From Haliclona indistincta (lineage: Eukaryota > Porifera > Demospongiae > Haplosclerida > Chalinidae), in NCBI GenBank assembly GCA_964017065.1, contig OZ024787.1, forward strand, positions 9,323,208-9,387,207: a DNA stretch of 64,000 nucleotides, written 5' to 3'. The notes under the pieces were generated by a model that saw only the letters and a program-made list of their open reading frames with translations, did not search any database and was not told the origin of the DNA. Below, piece by piece: positions 21,822-34,300 of this stretch. How positions within the stretch are numbered: the stretch's first letter is position 1; each line of letters starts with the position of its first letter. The position numbers and the translations under genes are program-made.

Positions 21822-23995
21822 TAGGGCTGTACCGATACCGATGCATTATCGGTATCGGTACCGATATCACCAATATCGGTTATCGGTAATCGGTTGCTAG
21901 ACAACAACCTAGCTCACGTGAGCGCGCACATGAGGCGATCGTCCCAACTGATATCGAAGCTAGCTCGCTACTGCTGTCTGTCACGCGGTCCCACGGAATG
22001 GCTCGTCACTTTCGAAGTCCCATATGGGCATATTTCACCGTGTGTGACAATGACAACTCCAAGGCTGTGTGCAAGACGTGCGATGAAAAGGTACCAAGAG
22101 GCGGGACCACTCCGAAGTCCTTCAACACTACAAATATGCGGAGACATTTGGAACACCACCCTGAAGAATTTAAGAAGTTAACCACAGCCGAAAATGCCGA
22201 GAAGGAAAGACATCGAGCATTATCTGGAGCATCAGCCAACCAAACAACGGTTGCCCAATGCTTTGAGCACCAAAGTCCCTACAGTGCAAACCATCGTCAC
22301 TACAAGGAAATCACTAACAGCATTGCTCGAATGATCGTACAGGATTTTCAACCGTTCTCAGTAGTAGAATATGAAGGTTTCAAAGGTCTCTTGCACACCC
22401 TAGATCCTCGTTACATAATTCCTAGTCGGAAACATTTCTCTGAAACAGTGATACCCAAGATGTATGAGGAAATGAAGGGAAAAGTGAAAGCATGTATTGA
22501 TCCAGTCCCTTATTTGGCGTTTACTACTGACTGCTGGACATCTCGAGCAGTTAATTCATTTCTTAGTCTGACAGCCCACTATATCGACAGTGACTGCAAT
22601 CGTCACCTACTTGTCCTTGACACGATTTTTGTCTCAGAGAGGCATACTGCTCAAAATCTTTTGAGCAAGATTATGGCAATGTTGGAGGCATGGGAGATTG
22701 AACGCAAGAGGGTTTCTTGTTTTGTGAGAGACAATGCTGCGAATATCACTGCTGCCACTCGGGAGGGAGGGTTCCATCACATTGGTTGTGTCGATCACAC
22801 TCTTCAACTGGCTATAAATGATAGTCTCAAGTCTAGTGAAGTGACAGAGATCCTAAAGTCTGCTAGAGCCATAGTTGGGCACTTCAATCGCTCTACAGTT
22901 GCTAGGCAGCTACTTGATAGTGTTCAAACTCAGCTGCAGCTTCCCAGGCATATATATAAGTTGATGCAAGAATGTAGTACTCGATGGAATTCCACATACT
23001 ATATGCTACAAAGGCTTCAGGAACAGAAGAGAGCTGTTACTACTACCCTTCCAGAAACTAACTGTAGTATTGAACTTACAATGGTTCAGTGGACTACAAT
23101 CGATCATATTGTGGCAATGCTGCGTCCATTTGAGGAATTTTCACGAGAGTTTGAGCGTGCTGATGTAAGTGTGAGCTTAGTTATTCCAGCTATTCGACTA
23201 CTCCGCCAACACGTCAGCCAACCACTCACAGAAGGGGAAAATGCTACAAGTATGGAAATTCGAATGAATCTTCAGAGTTCCCTGAATACTAGGTTTTCTG
23301 GCATGGAAACATGGAAATTACACAGTATGCCCACTCTTCTTGATCCTAGATTCAAGAGTAAAGGATTTTCTTCAGCACTGCATGCAGAGATTGCCAAATC
23401 ACTTGTCTTACAGGAATTGAAGGAGATGTACAAGTCAGACTCTCAATCTCTAAGTCAAGATTCTGAAGAAAATGCAGCACCATCTAAAAGATCAAGAAAG
23501 GAGTCATCTTTGTGGGACAAGTTTGATGATGACCAGTCAGATTCCCCTCACTTGCTTTCAGACACAGAAAGAGAACTAGAACAGTACTTACCTCTCCCTC
23601 GTGTCCCACACTCAGAAGGTCCATTGAAGTTTTGGTCAGCACAGTCAACTCACTTTCCTCTTCTATGTCCTCTTGTCAAAAAGCTCCTGGCCATACCACC
23701 TACATCAGCGGACTCTGAGCGTGTATTTAGCTGTGCTGGTAATGTTGTTACACCCAACCGCTGTTCTCTTGACCCAGAAAAAGTACGAATTCTCATCTTT
23801 TTGAATAAGAACATATGCTTATTTTAAATTTTAATGTTTGTTATGAACCTTTTAAAAATTTCTAATCATAATCGGCTTGATCGGCCTGATCGGCTTAAGT
23901 TTTGTATTGTCAATATCAATAACACTATCGGTGGTATGAAATTTTAATTATCGATATCGGGATCGGAACAAAATATAGGTATCGGTACAGCCTTA
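21822..23995 (+). mobile_element. Complete hAT (Ac-type) DNA transposon with 8-bp target duplication
   Basis: The element is 2174 bp. Its ends TAGGGCTGTACCGATACC and GGTATCGGTACAGCCTTA are inverted copies with one mismatch. The bases GTACATAA occur directly outside both ends (21814-21821 and 23996-24003): a perfect 8-bp duplication matching the Ac-group preference nTnnnnAn. Subterminal TATCGGTA/ATCGGT motifs are frequent at both ends, as is usual for transposase binding regions. It encodes one intact transposase. Fresh duplication plus an intact frame suggest recent movement. Confidence 0.93.
21998..23827 (+). CDS. hAT transposase, BED finger type, apparently intact
   Basis: 609 residues, starting MARHFRSPIWAYF. 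Residues about 5-55 form a BED zinc finger (CKTCDEKV, then NMRRHLEHH). The RNase-H-like catalytic core shows its first Asp in FTTDCWTS (about residue 176), the CVDHTLQLA block typical of hAT enzymes, and the C-terminal dimerisation region PPTSADSERVFSCAGN with the catalytic Glu (about 570). It resembles ZBED1/ZBED4-type proteins of animals. The frame is uninterrupted and the stop is near the right inverted repeat, so the element may be autonomous. The start is the first ATG giving a complete BED domain. Confidence 0.92.
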   Translation: MARHFRSPIWAYFTVCDNDNSKAVCKTCDEKVPRGGTTPKSFNTTNMRRHLEHHPEEFKKLTTAENAEKERHRALSGASANQTTVAQCFEHQSPYSANHRHYKEITNSIARMIVQDFQPFSVVEYEGFKGLLHTLDPRYIIPSRKHFSETVIPKMYEEMKGKVKACIDPVPYLAFTTDCWTSRAVNSFLSLTAHYIDSDCNRHLLVLDTIFVSERHTAQNLLSKIMAMLEAWEIERKRVSCFVRDNAANITAATREGGFHHIGCVDHTLQLAINDSLKSSEVTEILKSARAIVGHFNRSTVARQLLDSVQTQLQLPRHIYKLMQECSTRWNSTYYMLQRLQEQKRAVTTTLPETNCSIELTMVQWTTIDHIVAMLRPFEEFSREFERADVSVSLVIPAIRLLRQHVSQPLTEGENATSMEIRMNLQSSLNTRFSGMETWKLHSMPTLLDPRFKSKGFSSALHAEIAKSLVLQELKEMYKSDSQSLSQDSEENAAPSKRSRKESSLWDKFDDDQSDSPHLLSDTERELEQYLPLPRVPHSEGPLKFWSAQSTHFPLLCPLVKKLLAIPPTSADSERVFSCAGNVVTPNRCSLDPEKVRILIFLNKNICLF

Positions 23996-24063
23996 GTACA
24001 TAAGATCAATATTTTGTCACAAGCTGAATGCAGCCACTGATGTAGGGATCTATATATAGGTTA

Positions 24064-24215
24064 GACGATGAATCGGAGGTGTCTACGGGATTTAGAACAC
24101 CGCGGAAACCAATGTATAGACGTCCCGAGCGCGTAGCACGAGGGCGTCTATTTTGGTTTCCAATGTGAGCTAAATCTCGTACACACCTCCGATTCGTTGT
24201 CTAAGGTGTTTAGAC
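24064..24215. mobile_element. Hairpin element with TAGAC ends, copy 1
   Basis: An imperfect palindrome with ends TAGACGATGAATCGGAGGTG and its inverse, arms of about 65 bases around GAGCGCGTAGCACG. A relative with the same layout (GGGATTTAG in each arm, GACGCC/GACGTC-like inner part, GCGC core) lies at 36826-36966. It abuts the truncated R2 copy. Confidence 0.65.
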
Positions 24216-24258
24216 CATAGCAACAATTGCGTCAAAATCAGTGCTTCAGAAAGACGCA

Positions 24259-25526
24259 ATGGCAGAAAGCTTATTTAGAATTGCTCCTGCTGTCTGGAGC
24301 GACACAAGCGAGGATGAAGACGAGACACTGCCTCCCGAATTGCTAGAGGCGTTCCTACAACCTGAAACTCCTCCCTGTCGTTTTGCTCCACCTACAACCG
24401 CTCAACAAATTGAACAAGCAAAACAAGCCGCAATACCAGAAAAAAACACAAAAAGATACCAAATGGTGCATGAAGATTTGGAGAGATTGGGCAACTGAGA
24501 GAAACAACAGCATGCATGATATTGTCTCCATGACTACAGCGGAACTACAGCAGTCTTTCTGTAGATTTGTTCTTGAGGTACGAAAAGTCAACGGACTGCC
24601 ATATCCTCCGAACTCACTGCATCATATTGTTTGTGGTATTTTGCGTTACTTGAGACAAAACGGCAAGCCTGAAGTCGACTTTTTTAAGGAGTTCTCTGAG
24701 TGCAGAGTAGTCCTGGACTCAGAAATGAAGCGACTGAGAAAGGAGGGTGTGCGTAGCAAGGGAAGAAAGGCTGAACCACTGACGCCAGAAGAGGAAGAAA
24801 TGCTCTGGAGCAAGTGAATCCTAGGTGACCATTCACCAAAATCATTGCCCATGCAATACCGTCTTCTTCCTAAACGGTGTGAACTTCGCTCTCCGTAGTG
24901 GCAGTGAGCACCGACAGTTGCGCTTTAGAGATTGCCAGGTAGAAGTAGTGGAGAGACTAGGGCAGCGACCTTATATTCAGTACACCGAAGATGTCTCCAA
25001 GAAGGGGAGGAAAACCAAACAGAAGAAGGTGATTCAACACAATAACACCGCTAACCCAGGCCGTTGTCCTGTGAGAATCTTCAAGATGTACATGCAGCTA
25101 TGCCCTGCCAAGCGTCCTGGTGACTCTTTCTACCTACAACCACTGAAAAACCCCAAGAAAGGCTGCTGGTTTTCTATCAAGCCGCTTGGTCACAACACTC
25201 TTGAAAACATGGTAAAAACGATGTGCAAGGAGGCAGGCATACCCGGACACAAGACTAACCATTCTCTGTGGGCTACAGCTGTGACTCGCCTATTCAACGC
25301 TGGTGTTGAAGAACAGTTGATCATGGAACGAACTGGCCATGCAAGTGTCGACGGAGTGAGGAGCTACAAACACACAAGCGATGACCAACGTGCAGCTCTT
25401 TCTGAAATCATGAACTTGTCAGCTCCTGGTTCTCATCTCCAGCAACAACAACAAGGAATCGGTCCACAGTTGTCTATGCAGGGCATCTCAAACTGCGTGA
25501 TCAACATAAACTATGGCAGCAAGTAA
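24259..25526 (+). pseudogene. Broken Crypton-type tyrosine recombinase (ZMYM/QRICH1-related)
   Basis: Three fragments form one protein in order: 24259-about 24455 (MAESLFRIAPAVW, acidic), about 24430-24817 (WATERNNSMHDIV, LEVRKVNGLPYPPNSLHHIV), and about 24870-25526 (FALRSGSEHRQLRF, CPVRIFKMYMQLCP, ERTGHASVDGVRSYK). They match the DUF3504/Crypton-like recombinase domain found in animal ZMYM and QRICH1 proteins. A frame change occurs in the A-run near 24441-24446, a TGA follows LWSK at 24815-24817, and a further frame change follows before 24870. The HxxR box reads HSLW: TGG at 25269-25271 where family members have Arg, a possible CGG-to-TGG change. The Tyr in VRSYK is present. Inactive as a recombinase. 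Confidence 0.8.
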
Positions 25527-25697
25527 AGCTCACAGACTCACTACAGAACTCAGCTACATACCTAAACAACAAAGCATGCATACTTTCCGTATATTCTTGT
25601 TCACTCTCTTGTATACCTATTATTCACGTGATCAAATGAAGCTGGTCCTAGTTACGTAGCTAACGCAAACACCACAAGCGAAAAAAGACTTGTTTAC

Positions 25698-26565
25698 ATT
25701 GTTAGTTTACATTGTGGACCAGCAGTAGATTTCACAACCCTACATCCTTTTGATTTCGATAGGAATCTTTTTAATTTCTTGTTTGTCCTTTTTACTTTTT
25801 CGGTGAAGTGCAGTTCAATATCATGCACGTACTGAACCGTCTTTGTTTCCACCATTGGTTTAGTTTTGCTGTTGTTGATGGCTTTTCTTTATTGTTAAAC
25901 TTGTAGCTAAAAATAAAAATAATTGTTATGCTGTACATATTATCAGTTCGCCTACGCAAGCATGCTTGCATGCAGTGCATACGAGCCCCGCCCACACTTG
26001 TTCGTAGACGCTCATGACGGTTATAATTATTGGCAAGCGCAGAATGGTGTTCCTATACAAGCTTATCGTTCTTCGAAGACTCCAGACAAAGAAATGTGTT
26101 CTCCGTGATCCATACGGCGTGAGCTAGTGCTTGGTCACGTGCGCTAACCACTGCTTGGTCACGTGCGTATTGCACAATCACAATAATGGCGTCTAATACT
26201 AGTTTCGCTAAAAACAAAGTTCAAAAGGCACCTGCCAGGAGAATTTCACGACTGTTCGTGGGTGTTTTGGTCTCGGCATTGCTCGCGTAAAGGTGCTAGG
26301 CACGCTGAAGAAAGAAAAAAACGAAGATGACGAAACTCGATTTTCACCGTTTCCAGGTTCGTCCCTTCAGTAACAATTTCGAGCAATCTCCTTGCTACTG
26401 TAAGATGGGGCAACGCCAGATAGCAGATGTAAGTGTCTCTGGATGTATAAACTTCATTACCAGGCGAAATATCAGCGTTTGAACACTAATACATTGTATG
26501 TAGCCGCCATCTTGTTTTTCCGTTCAACCCTACATAGGGAGGCACTACCGTGCTTCCCTACTACA
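25698..26565 (-). repeat. R2 arm plus dispersed repeat R1, copy 2 (inverted)
   Basis: 25698-25786 is one R2 arm; 25787-26565 is R1 in reverse orientation relative to 8848-9686, ending at GGGAGGCACTACCGTGCTTC. It contains two close copies of GTGCTTGGTCACGTGCG. Confidence 0.7.
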
Positions 26566-26761
26566 GACCTTTGCAAGTTGCTAGACAGCAGAGATTGTAA
26601 AATGTGTGTTGTCAGACTACATGTAAATGTATGCATGCAGCTATCATATTAATCCACCGAGGCATCAGCACTTATGGTGCTATTTTTAGATACTATAGAC
26701 TATGTAACTAGAATTGGAATTTGGAAGCAAGCTTACGTGAGCCAATTGATTTTCAGTGTTA

Positions 26762-27128
26762 AGGCCCCATACACGAGGCGACTTCTGGGTCGCGCAACCA
26801 AGGTTGCTTCGTGTATGTTGAAAATTGCACGGTCGCTAGTCGCCTGGAACTTGTTGGCAACAAGTTGCACGAAATAGAATTGATTCTATTTTCAAGCGAC
26901 TTGTCGTACGATGTTGCATGAACTTCAAAGGATACCGCCGGTTCCCAGGAAACAAAATCGAGGACCCTCATTATGTTCTAGTTTTCGCTCGTTCTACACG
27001 TGCATGGCTAGCTACTATGAATACAGCGTTCACAATTGGCTGAAAAGAATGGCGACCTGGAGTGAAAGTTGCAAGTATTGTACAACAACGCAGCTTGCAA
27101 CAAAAGTCGCCTCATGTAAGGGGGACCT
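26762..27128. mobile_element. TTA-flanked MITE (PIF/Harbinger-like)
   Basis: Ends AGGCCCCATACACGAGGCGA and the inverted TCGCCTCATGTAAGGGGGAC then CT, with TTA on both sides (26759-26761 and 27129-27131), 367 bp. Three-base TTA duplications are typical of PIF/Harbinger elements. Inner sequence includes several GTTGCA/TGCAAC motifs. No transposase. Confidence 0.75.
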
Positions 27129-27604
27129 TTACATTCCTGGTTGCATCGTAGCATTGAAAGCTGGTATGTTTGTCAAAAATGGTTGCCAGTTGAGTGCTTT
27201 CTCTTCAATGCTACAGAGGGGTGTAGCAACCGGACCGGGCCAGTCAGGCCAGCGCCTGACCAATATTTGTCCGTAAGTACGATGTTATGTAGGTTTGACT
27301 GAGTAATAGTGGGTATGACGAACTGAACGTGGCACTAAAACATCTCGTAGGCAAGAAGTAGTCTGTGTGCTTTATGAAAAGTCTAAGTAAAGCATCTTAT
27401 GATTATTAATTTTTGCGTTGCGCTTTGTGACCGCATAGCCTAACCAATCAGCATCAACGCCGCTGCTTATACCCGCACTGTTGTAAGTGAACTCGGATGC
27501 ACCTTGCCTACAGCCTGCACTTAGCCTACAGCTGACGTTAATGGAACACTTGAGTTCATCCTGCTATAGCACACAAACACCATTAGTTATAGTATTAGTT
27601 TTTG

Positions 27605-28095
27605 CTTTATACTTTATCTCTAAACTACTTTGCAAGTGCAGACAAAGAGGCTTGTTTTCTTTGAGCACCAATTGCACTGAAACAATATCATGAGTTGCCG
27701 AACATAGATTGCTTGACCTTGGGGTCTTTGGAAAATAAAATTATCCGGACGGCAAGACAAGAGCTTTTCAATTGTAGCTCGTTGTAATGCTGATGGATGA
27801 AGGTGTTTGCAGTACTGACTTGCAATCCCGCCCTATTCGTCTATCAGTCACTAGGACTGGTGTCCGAAAATTGATTTACTTTGCTGATAATAGAGTTTTT
27901 CGGCTACCCACTTTCTTCGTCTCCACAGTAGACAAAGAAGCAGTTACGAGTTGCAAATTTGCAATGCAGGCAGAGGAAGTGTGTGTCTATATGTTGGTCA
28001 AGTTTGATCAGTGTAGTATATTTGCAAGTTTACGTATGAGTGTCCGATTATAGATGGTGGCCGAAAATAGGTGGCTTACTCTATAGCTACAGCTT
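27605..28095 (+). repeat. Repeat R3, solo copy
   Basis: One arm of the large inverted repeat at 31968-33365 occurs here singly (AAACTACTTTGC...GCAGTACTGACTTGCAATCC). The similarity is high but with a deletion and scattered substitutions. Confidence 0.75.
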
Positions 28096-28318
28096 CTTTA
28101 CTGTAGTGTGTTTTGTCAGATCAAGCATAATTAAACTGCACTGAGCTACTTGAAATTCCACCGAGGAATCCGGACCTTCGGTGCATTCATTGATCTTGGG
28201 AAAGTCGAGCTACCCTCAAACAGTCTCGAACTATGCCCTAGATCGTTACTCAGGCAACTCGACTTTACCACGGTCAGTTATTGCCCTTGTGAGAGTGCAA
28301 AAATTTGTAAAGGCTTAC

Positions 28319-31300
28319 CAATTGATTCATCTGTGGCTTCATCACCTGTAAAAAGGAATAGCATAAAAGTGTGATAAGCGGCAGTACCAAGAGCAATTAA
28401 AAGAATCTGTCATTTGCTCCTGGTTGGCACAGTGTATAATGTACCCACCAGCACCCTCCCACAAGTATTTTGTGGAAATAGTATACCTCATTAGCTACTT
28501 CCAATCATGCCATTGCATATACTGTCATTATCAACACGCAGTAAACTATATGCATGCATAAAAACAACTGCTCGTGCAATGAATCTGCATGCATGTTTAA
28601 GCAAATGCCCAAATGCTAAGCTAGTTCACCAGCAAGCAGCATTTCTTTTGAATAACTTCAGAAGAGGATCTAAGACAGTAAATATTCTGCAGTGACAGGA
28701 ATTTGCAATGCTTACCATCAACAGTGACAGAACGAGTAGAAGTAGGTGGTGCTGCCATAGAATCTACAGAAAACAAACACTTTCATACTTGTTATTCACC
28801 ATAATAATTATTAATATAGATATCTGAATCAATATTACAGACATGAATTGTACAACAAAAATGACATTATTGAATAATAGTGAATAGTAATTTCATGTAA
28901 CCTAGAATAGCCATTTTTCTATTTAGCCATGTTACGTAGCTAGTATATGCACACTAAACTTGTTCACTCTTGCATTTATGTAGATTGCAAGACCAAGTGA
29001 TAAAATATGCATGGACAGTTGAAGCTGAGTCAGTGAAAAGAAATGAAAGTCCTAGAGCTGGAGTCCCCTAGAGCTAGCTTTAGTGAAGTTCGGCCTCAGA
29101 AAAAGAGCACTGACAAGACAAAGAGTGATGTGACCAGAGTGATGTAGATATGGAGCAAATTAAATTAGAACTAAAATGACAAGCAAACTGAAGATACATG
29201 AGGATCAGAGTGTTTTCCTAATGCAGCTAATACAATGGCGCCATGTTTTTTATGTCACAGAGATCTGCAGGTAGCAATGTCAGAAACTGTATATCTTTTC
29301 AAAATATTTTCTCCGTATAACTTGATTAAGTCGACGGCACAACAGCTACTGCGTCTCTGTCAAACAACATACACACTGTTTGATCGTTCACTGCATGGGC
29401 AAGTATACCTAAATTTTAGCCTATTTTCTTTGTGGAATCTATTGTTAAAGGTAAACCTGATATATAATATTATATGTAGGTTATAAACCGAGGTAGATGT
29501 GTATATGGGCACAAATCCACATAATTGAATGGGCGTGCCACGACGTAACATTGATTTATAGGGAGATTTCTGGCCCATTGCTCGTACAATTTATTCTATG
29601 CTGCAGTAACACAACTATGCATCATTGTATATCATTCTCAAACATAATTGTTGCAAGAATCCCACAAAACCCCTACAGTTCATAACTGAGAGTATCGAAC
29701 GCTCAATAGCATAATGTAAACGGCATAGTCCACGAATTACGTCATGCATGGTCCATATTATGCCACGCGGTAGACGTGGCATATTTAGGGTTGGGGGAAA
29801 ACAAGATGGCGGCTACAGTTAGGCTAAACGCAATAATTCACGTATATCTTGGCTGTTGACGACATCAGGGGTATTCTAACTACCTAGGGGCTATCCTATG
29901 AGGTAAGCGCTTACAATGAGTCTACTAATAAAGACTATAAGGCCAGTTGCTATGGGCATGACAAGATGGTGTCTCGCCTGGAGGCACTAAGTACGGCATG
30001 CCATATCTTCGCTGTACGGGCGTTTCAAGCTAATGTAACGTTCTGAAGCTCTTTGCACGATTTGTGCAATTATAAAGAGACCTTCAGAAGCAAAATAAAC
30101 CAGATCTAAGGTGGTAAACCAGAGTTCACGTGGTCACCCGTTTGTTCATCTTTCTTCGTCTTATTCTTTAGCGAGTCTAGCACAGTAGTGAGTGAACCAA
30201 ACGCAAATAATCGTACACAGAAGCAACGCTATCTATGACCATCAGTGCACCTGATATCTATTTAGACCTAAAACACTGGGAGAAGCGAGTATTTCCAGAA
30301 AAACAGCGATTCTTGGTCCATAACAGACGCCATTCCACTGTATTCTGCTTGAACTCCGTTACTAGGTTACGCCTACTCGCGCACGCCTGTGTATGTAATT
30401 ATTCTAATACAAGCGCACCTTAGTACAAATTGCTTGGAACGCGAGTGCTGCTGCCACTACACATGCACTAGCAGTGTTCACAGCAGAGAACGAGCAAATC
30501 ACAATGGATTTGTCTGTTTAGGCTTGTAAGAATGCTAACTTAAGCTTATCTAATGTTGCATGGTACGTGTTGCATGCAGTGCAGAGTCGATCCAGTGCAG
30601 TCAGTGGAATAGTTTTCTTTACACTGTACTAGCATAAGTGCCAACTAAGTCATTAATAAAAAATGAAAATAAACAAGTAATAAAAACATTTTAACAAAAA
30701 TGAAAGAGATTTAGGGTTGGTACATGTATCGAAAAAGTATGGAAACAAGATTTAAAATAAAAAGTACTGTAACAATAGCAGTGTAATGCTACCTCCCTAA
30801 ATTAACTGCTTTCGATAGTTGTGGTTAATTTAATAGGGAGGTAGCATTACACTGCTATTGTTACAGTACTTTTTATTTTAAATCTTGTTTCCATACTTTT
30901 TCGATACATGTACCAACCCTAAATCTCTTTCATTTTTGTTAAAATGTTTTTATTACTTGTGTAAGTAGGCATTGATAGATGATTGCTATTTAGCAATACT
31001 AATCAGCTACATACATGGTGGGAGATTCATTGCCCTACTGATGATGTAGTCCAATCATGGACTATGCTTGCACTATTGTTTAGTGCTATAAAAATGAACA
31101 GATTTCACGAAACCCTCGGCGTGTTGCACATTGTAGAGTTAGCTCCTTAGTTATGGTTTGCAGAAGGAGCTTTGCAGCTAAAGCCAACCTGCTTGCTATT
31201 GAAACTGCACTGCTAACCATAAGACAGCAAAGTGCTGACCACAACCGATACAAGGTGTGTCAAGTGGGCGTGACCGTGAACGCTGAGTAGGTAGCCATTT

Positions 31301-34300
31301 GCTCTAGCTTGCTTTGATAGGCTTTTTCTTGAGATGTCTACCACCCCCAGGGCTGTCCTGAAGTTTAGATGGAATCTACAAGTACCTAGATAGTCAAATA
31401 TGGGCGCTTTTGTCGTCAGAGAGGTCCAAGATGGCTGTCATGCAAGGTGAGCCAGCCATACATAACTCGAGAACGAAAGCAATTTAGCAAAATCCACGAG
31501 TCACATTGCAAGCCATTGTCGTGCTGAGCCTGTTCATACCTTTACCGAGTTTCAGAAGTGAGCGATGGTCTCTGCAGCTCGATGGACAGAACGAACGAAG
31601 GAATGAACGAATGAATGACAGAGCAAGTACCGTAACCCTCGCGCATGCGCCGAGGGTTAATGAAGTAACAAAGGTGCAAATGCCTCGGTGGAATTTCAGG
31701 TAGCTTAGTGAAGGTTTACTGTGACAACACTAGAATTCTGTGGCTGAGTATGACAGTCTTGACCACAAATGTTGTGACACCTTCAGTCCTGAACTACTGA
31801 TAAGCATACTAGACATGCTTTGACTATACAAAGCTACTGCAGCTATTAGACTTATAAGAGCTACAGGTACATAATGAAATACAGCTGCAGCAAGACCACT
31901 CATTATTGCTGCTAGACATATAGCTGCTAATCGTTTTTAGAATATGTACGTGTATGCATGGACAATGCAGATAGAGTAAATCATCTATGTTCGGCGACCA
32001 TCTGAATCGGACACTCGCACGTAGACTTGCAAATACGCTACGCATATCAAACTTGACCGACGTATAGACACACACTTCCTCTGCCAGCATTGCAAATTTG
32101 CAGCTCGTAACTGCTGAAGAAAGTGGGTAGCCAAAAAACTCTATTATCGGCGAAAGTAATCGATTTTCGGACACCAGTCCTAGTGACTGATAGACGAATG
32201 AGGCGGGATTGCAAGTCAGTACTGCAAACACCTTCATCCATCAGCATTACAACGAGCTACAATTGAAAAGCTCTCGTCTTGCCGTCCGGGTTCCAAACAC
32301 CCCGGGATCGAGCAATCTATGTTCGGCAACTCATGATATTGTTTCAGAGGCAATTTGTGCTCAAAGAAAACACAATTGCGATACAAAAACACGTTGGTTG
32401 AGTAGAGTCATCTCCTGTCTATCACAATCACCAAAATCGTTCGTCTCTTGATCGCGCAAGCTGCAAACAGCCAAAATAGTGGGCATGGCTTCCAAGGAGT
32501 AATCCCATGCTTGTAAAACAACGAGTAAAACGAGTACTCTAGAAGCTAAATTTGATTCTGAGCCTCTTTGTCTGCACTCGCAAAGTAGTTTAGCGCTGAT
32601 CAGTGACTGCACTAGTGATGGATAGTAAGTTATAGTGGAGTCCTCAAATCAACACGCACTATCCATATCCATCACTAGTGCAGTCACTGATCAGCACTAA
32701 ACTACTTTGCGAGTGCAGACAAAGAGGCTCAGAATCAAATTTAGCTTCTAGAGTACTCGTTTTACTCGTTGTTTTACAAGCATGGGATTACTCCTTGGAA
32801 GCCATGCCCACTATTTTGGCTGTTTGCAGCTTGCGCGATCAAGAGACGAACGTATGGTTACTGAATTTTGGTGATTGTGATAGACAGGAGATGACTCTAC
32901 TCAACCAACGTGTTTTTGTATCGCAATTGTGTTTTCTTTGAGCACAAAATTGCCTCTGAAACAATATCATGAGTTGCCGAACATAGATTGCTCGATCCCG
33001 GGGTGTTTGGAACCCGGACGGCAAGACGAGAGCTTTTCAATTGTAGCTCGTTGTAATGCTGATGGATGAAGGTGTTTGCAGTACTGACTTGCAATCCCGC
33101 CTTATTCGTCTATCAGTCACTAGGACTGGTGTCCGAAAATCGATTACTTTCGCCGATAATAAAGTTTTTTTGGCTACCTACTTTCTTCGTCTCTACAGTA
33201 CACGAAGAAGCAGTTACGAGCTGCAAATTTGCAATGCAGGCAGAGGAAGTGTGTGTCTATACGTCGGTCAAGTTTGATCTGCGTAGCGTATTTGCAAGTC
33301 TACGTGCGAGTGTCCGATTATCCGATTATAAATGGTGGCTGAATATAGGTGGCTTACTCTACAGTTGTTGCACCTAAGCAATCAGAAGCCTAGCAGTGCT
33401 GACCACATGGAATTCAGCTGGGCGAGCCTATAATCACCAGCACAGCAAGTGAGCGCTAGTTGCTAGCTTGCTAGACCTGTCGCTGCTTGACATCGCACGA
33501 TTGGTTTCTCTGCGCTACCTTGAGTGCAGAATTGTCCTACAAGCTGCTAAGAAGACCGGCCGTGCCAGACAGTTTTGTCTTAAGTGAAGTCCAGCAATAC
33601 TCAGCAAGTCTAGCAACGACATTCAAGCTAGGTAACGAAGCTTTGAAACCAAAAGTCTACTCAAGTCAATTCCGAGGCAATACCGAGTTGAACATGTATT
33701 GCAAGTATCAGCGCTTTATTAGTTTTTAAAACAAACAAGGAGGGGAAAACAACTTCTTTATTTGAAGTGACAATACTAGATGCCTCGTGGCTCCGCCCAC
33801 CGAGGCATAATACATAATAGCTATGGTTAAGTAATATTTAGACCACACTAGGCGGTGCATTACGCGATATAAAGCACGAGGGTGGGGTCAATAACGGTCG
33901 AGAACGCATTGATAATGCACGAGCCGAAGGCGAGTGCATTATCACGCGTTCGAGACCGTTATTGACGACGCCCGAGTGCTTTATATCGCGTAATGCAACG
34001 CCTAGTGTGGTTTAAACGTTTTAGACCATACCAGGTGACTTTCCGACCGAGTGCTTGCTATTTTGACAAAGTGTGCGTTAATAAAAGTGTGCATTAAGAA
34101 CTTAATCCACGAGGTGCATTAATAAAAGTGTGCATTAAGAACTTAATCCACGAGGTGCATTAATAAAAGTGTGCATTAAGAACTTAATCCATGAGGTGCA
34201 TTAATAAAAGTGTGCATTAAGCTATTTAAGCTATTTAATGCACACTTTTTGAGTGATCTGATTGGTCGAAAGTCACGTGGTATGGTCTAATACATAATAG

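Larger units (their letters stand above)
21664..24055. mobile_element. Hairpin element R2, copy 3, split by the hAT transposon
   Basis: The left arm (21664-21813) is followed by the hAT insertion and the remaining central part (24004-24055). Removing 21822-24003 restores the R2 order seen intact at 35017-35415. The right arm is cut off where the hairpin at 24064 begins. Confidence 0.8.

Noticed and set aside
32361..32941. Two matching open frames on opposite strands
   Set aside because: Mirror images from the arms of the R3 foldback, not two genes.
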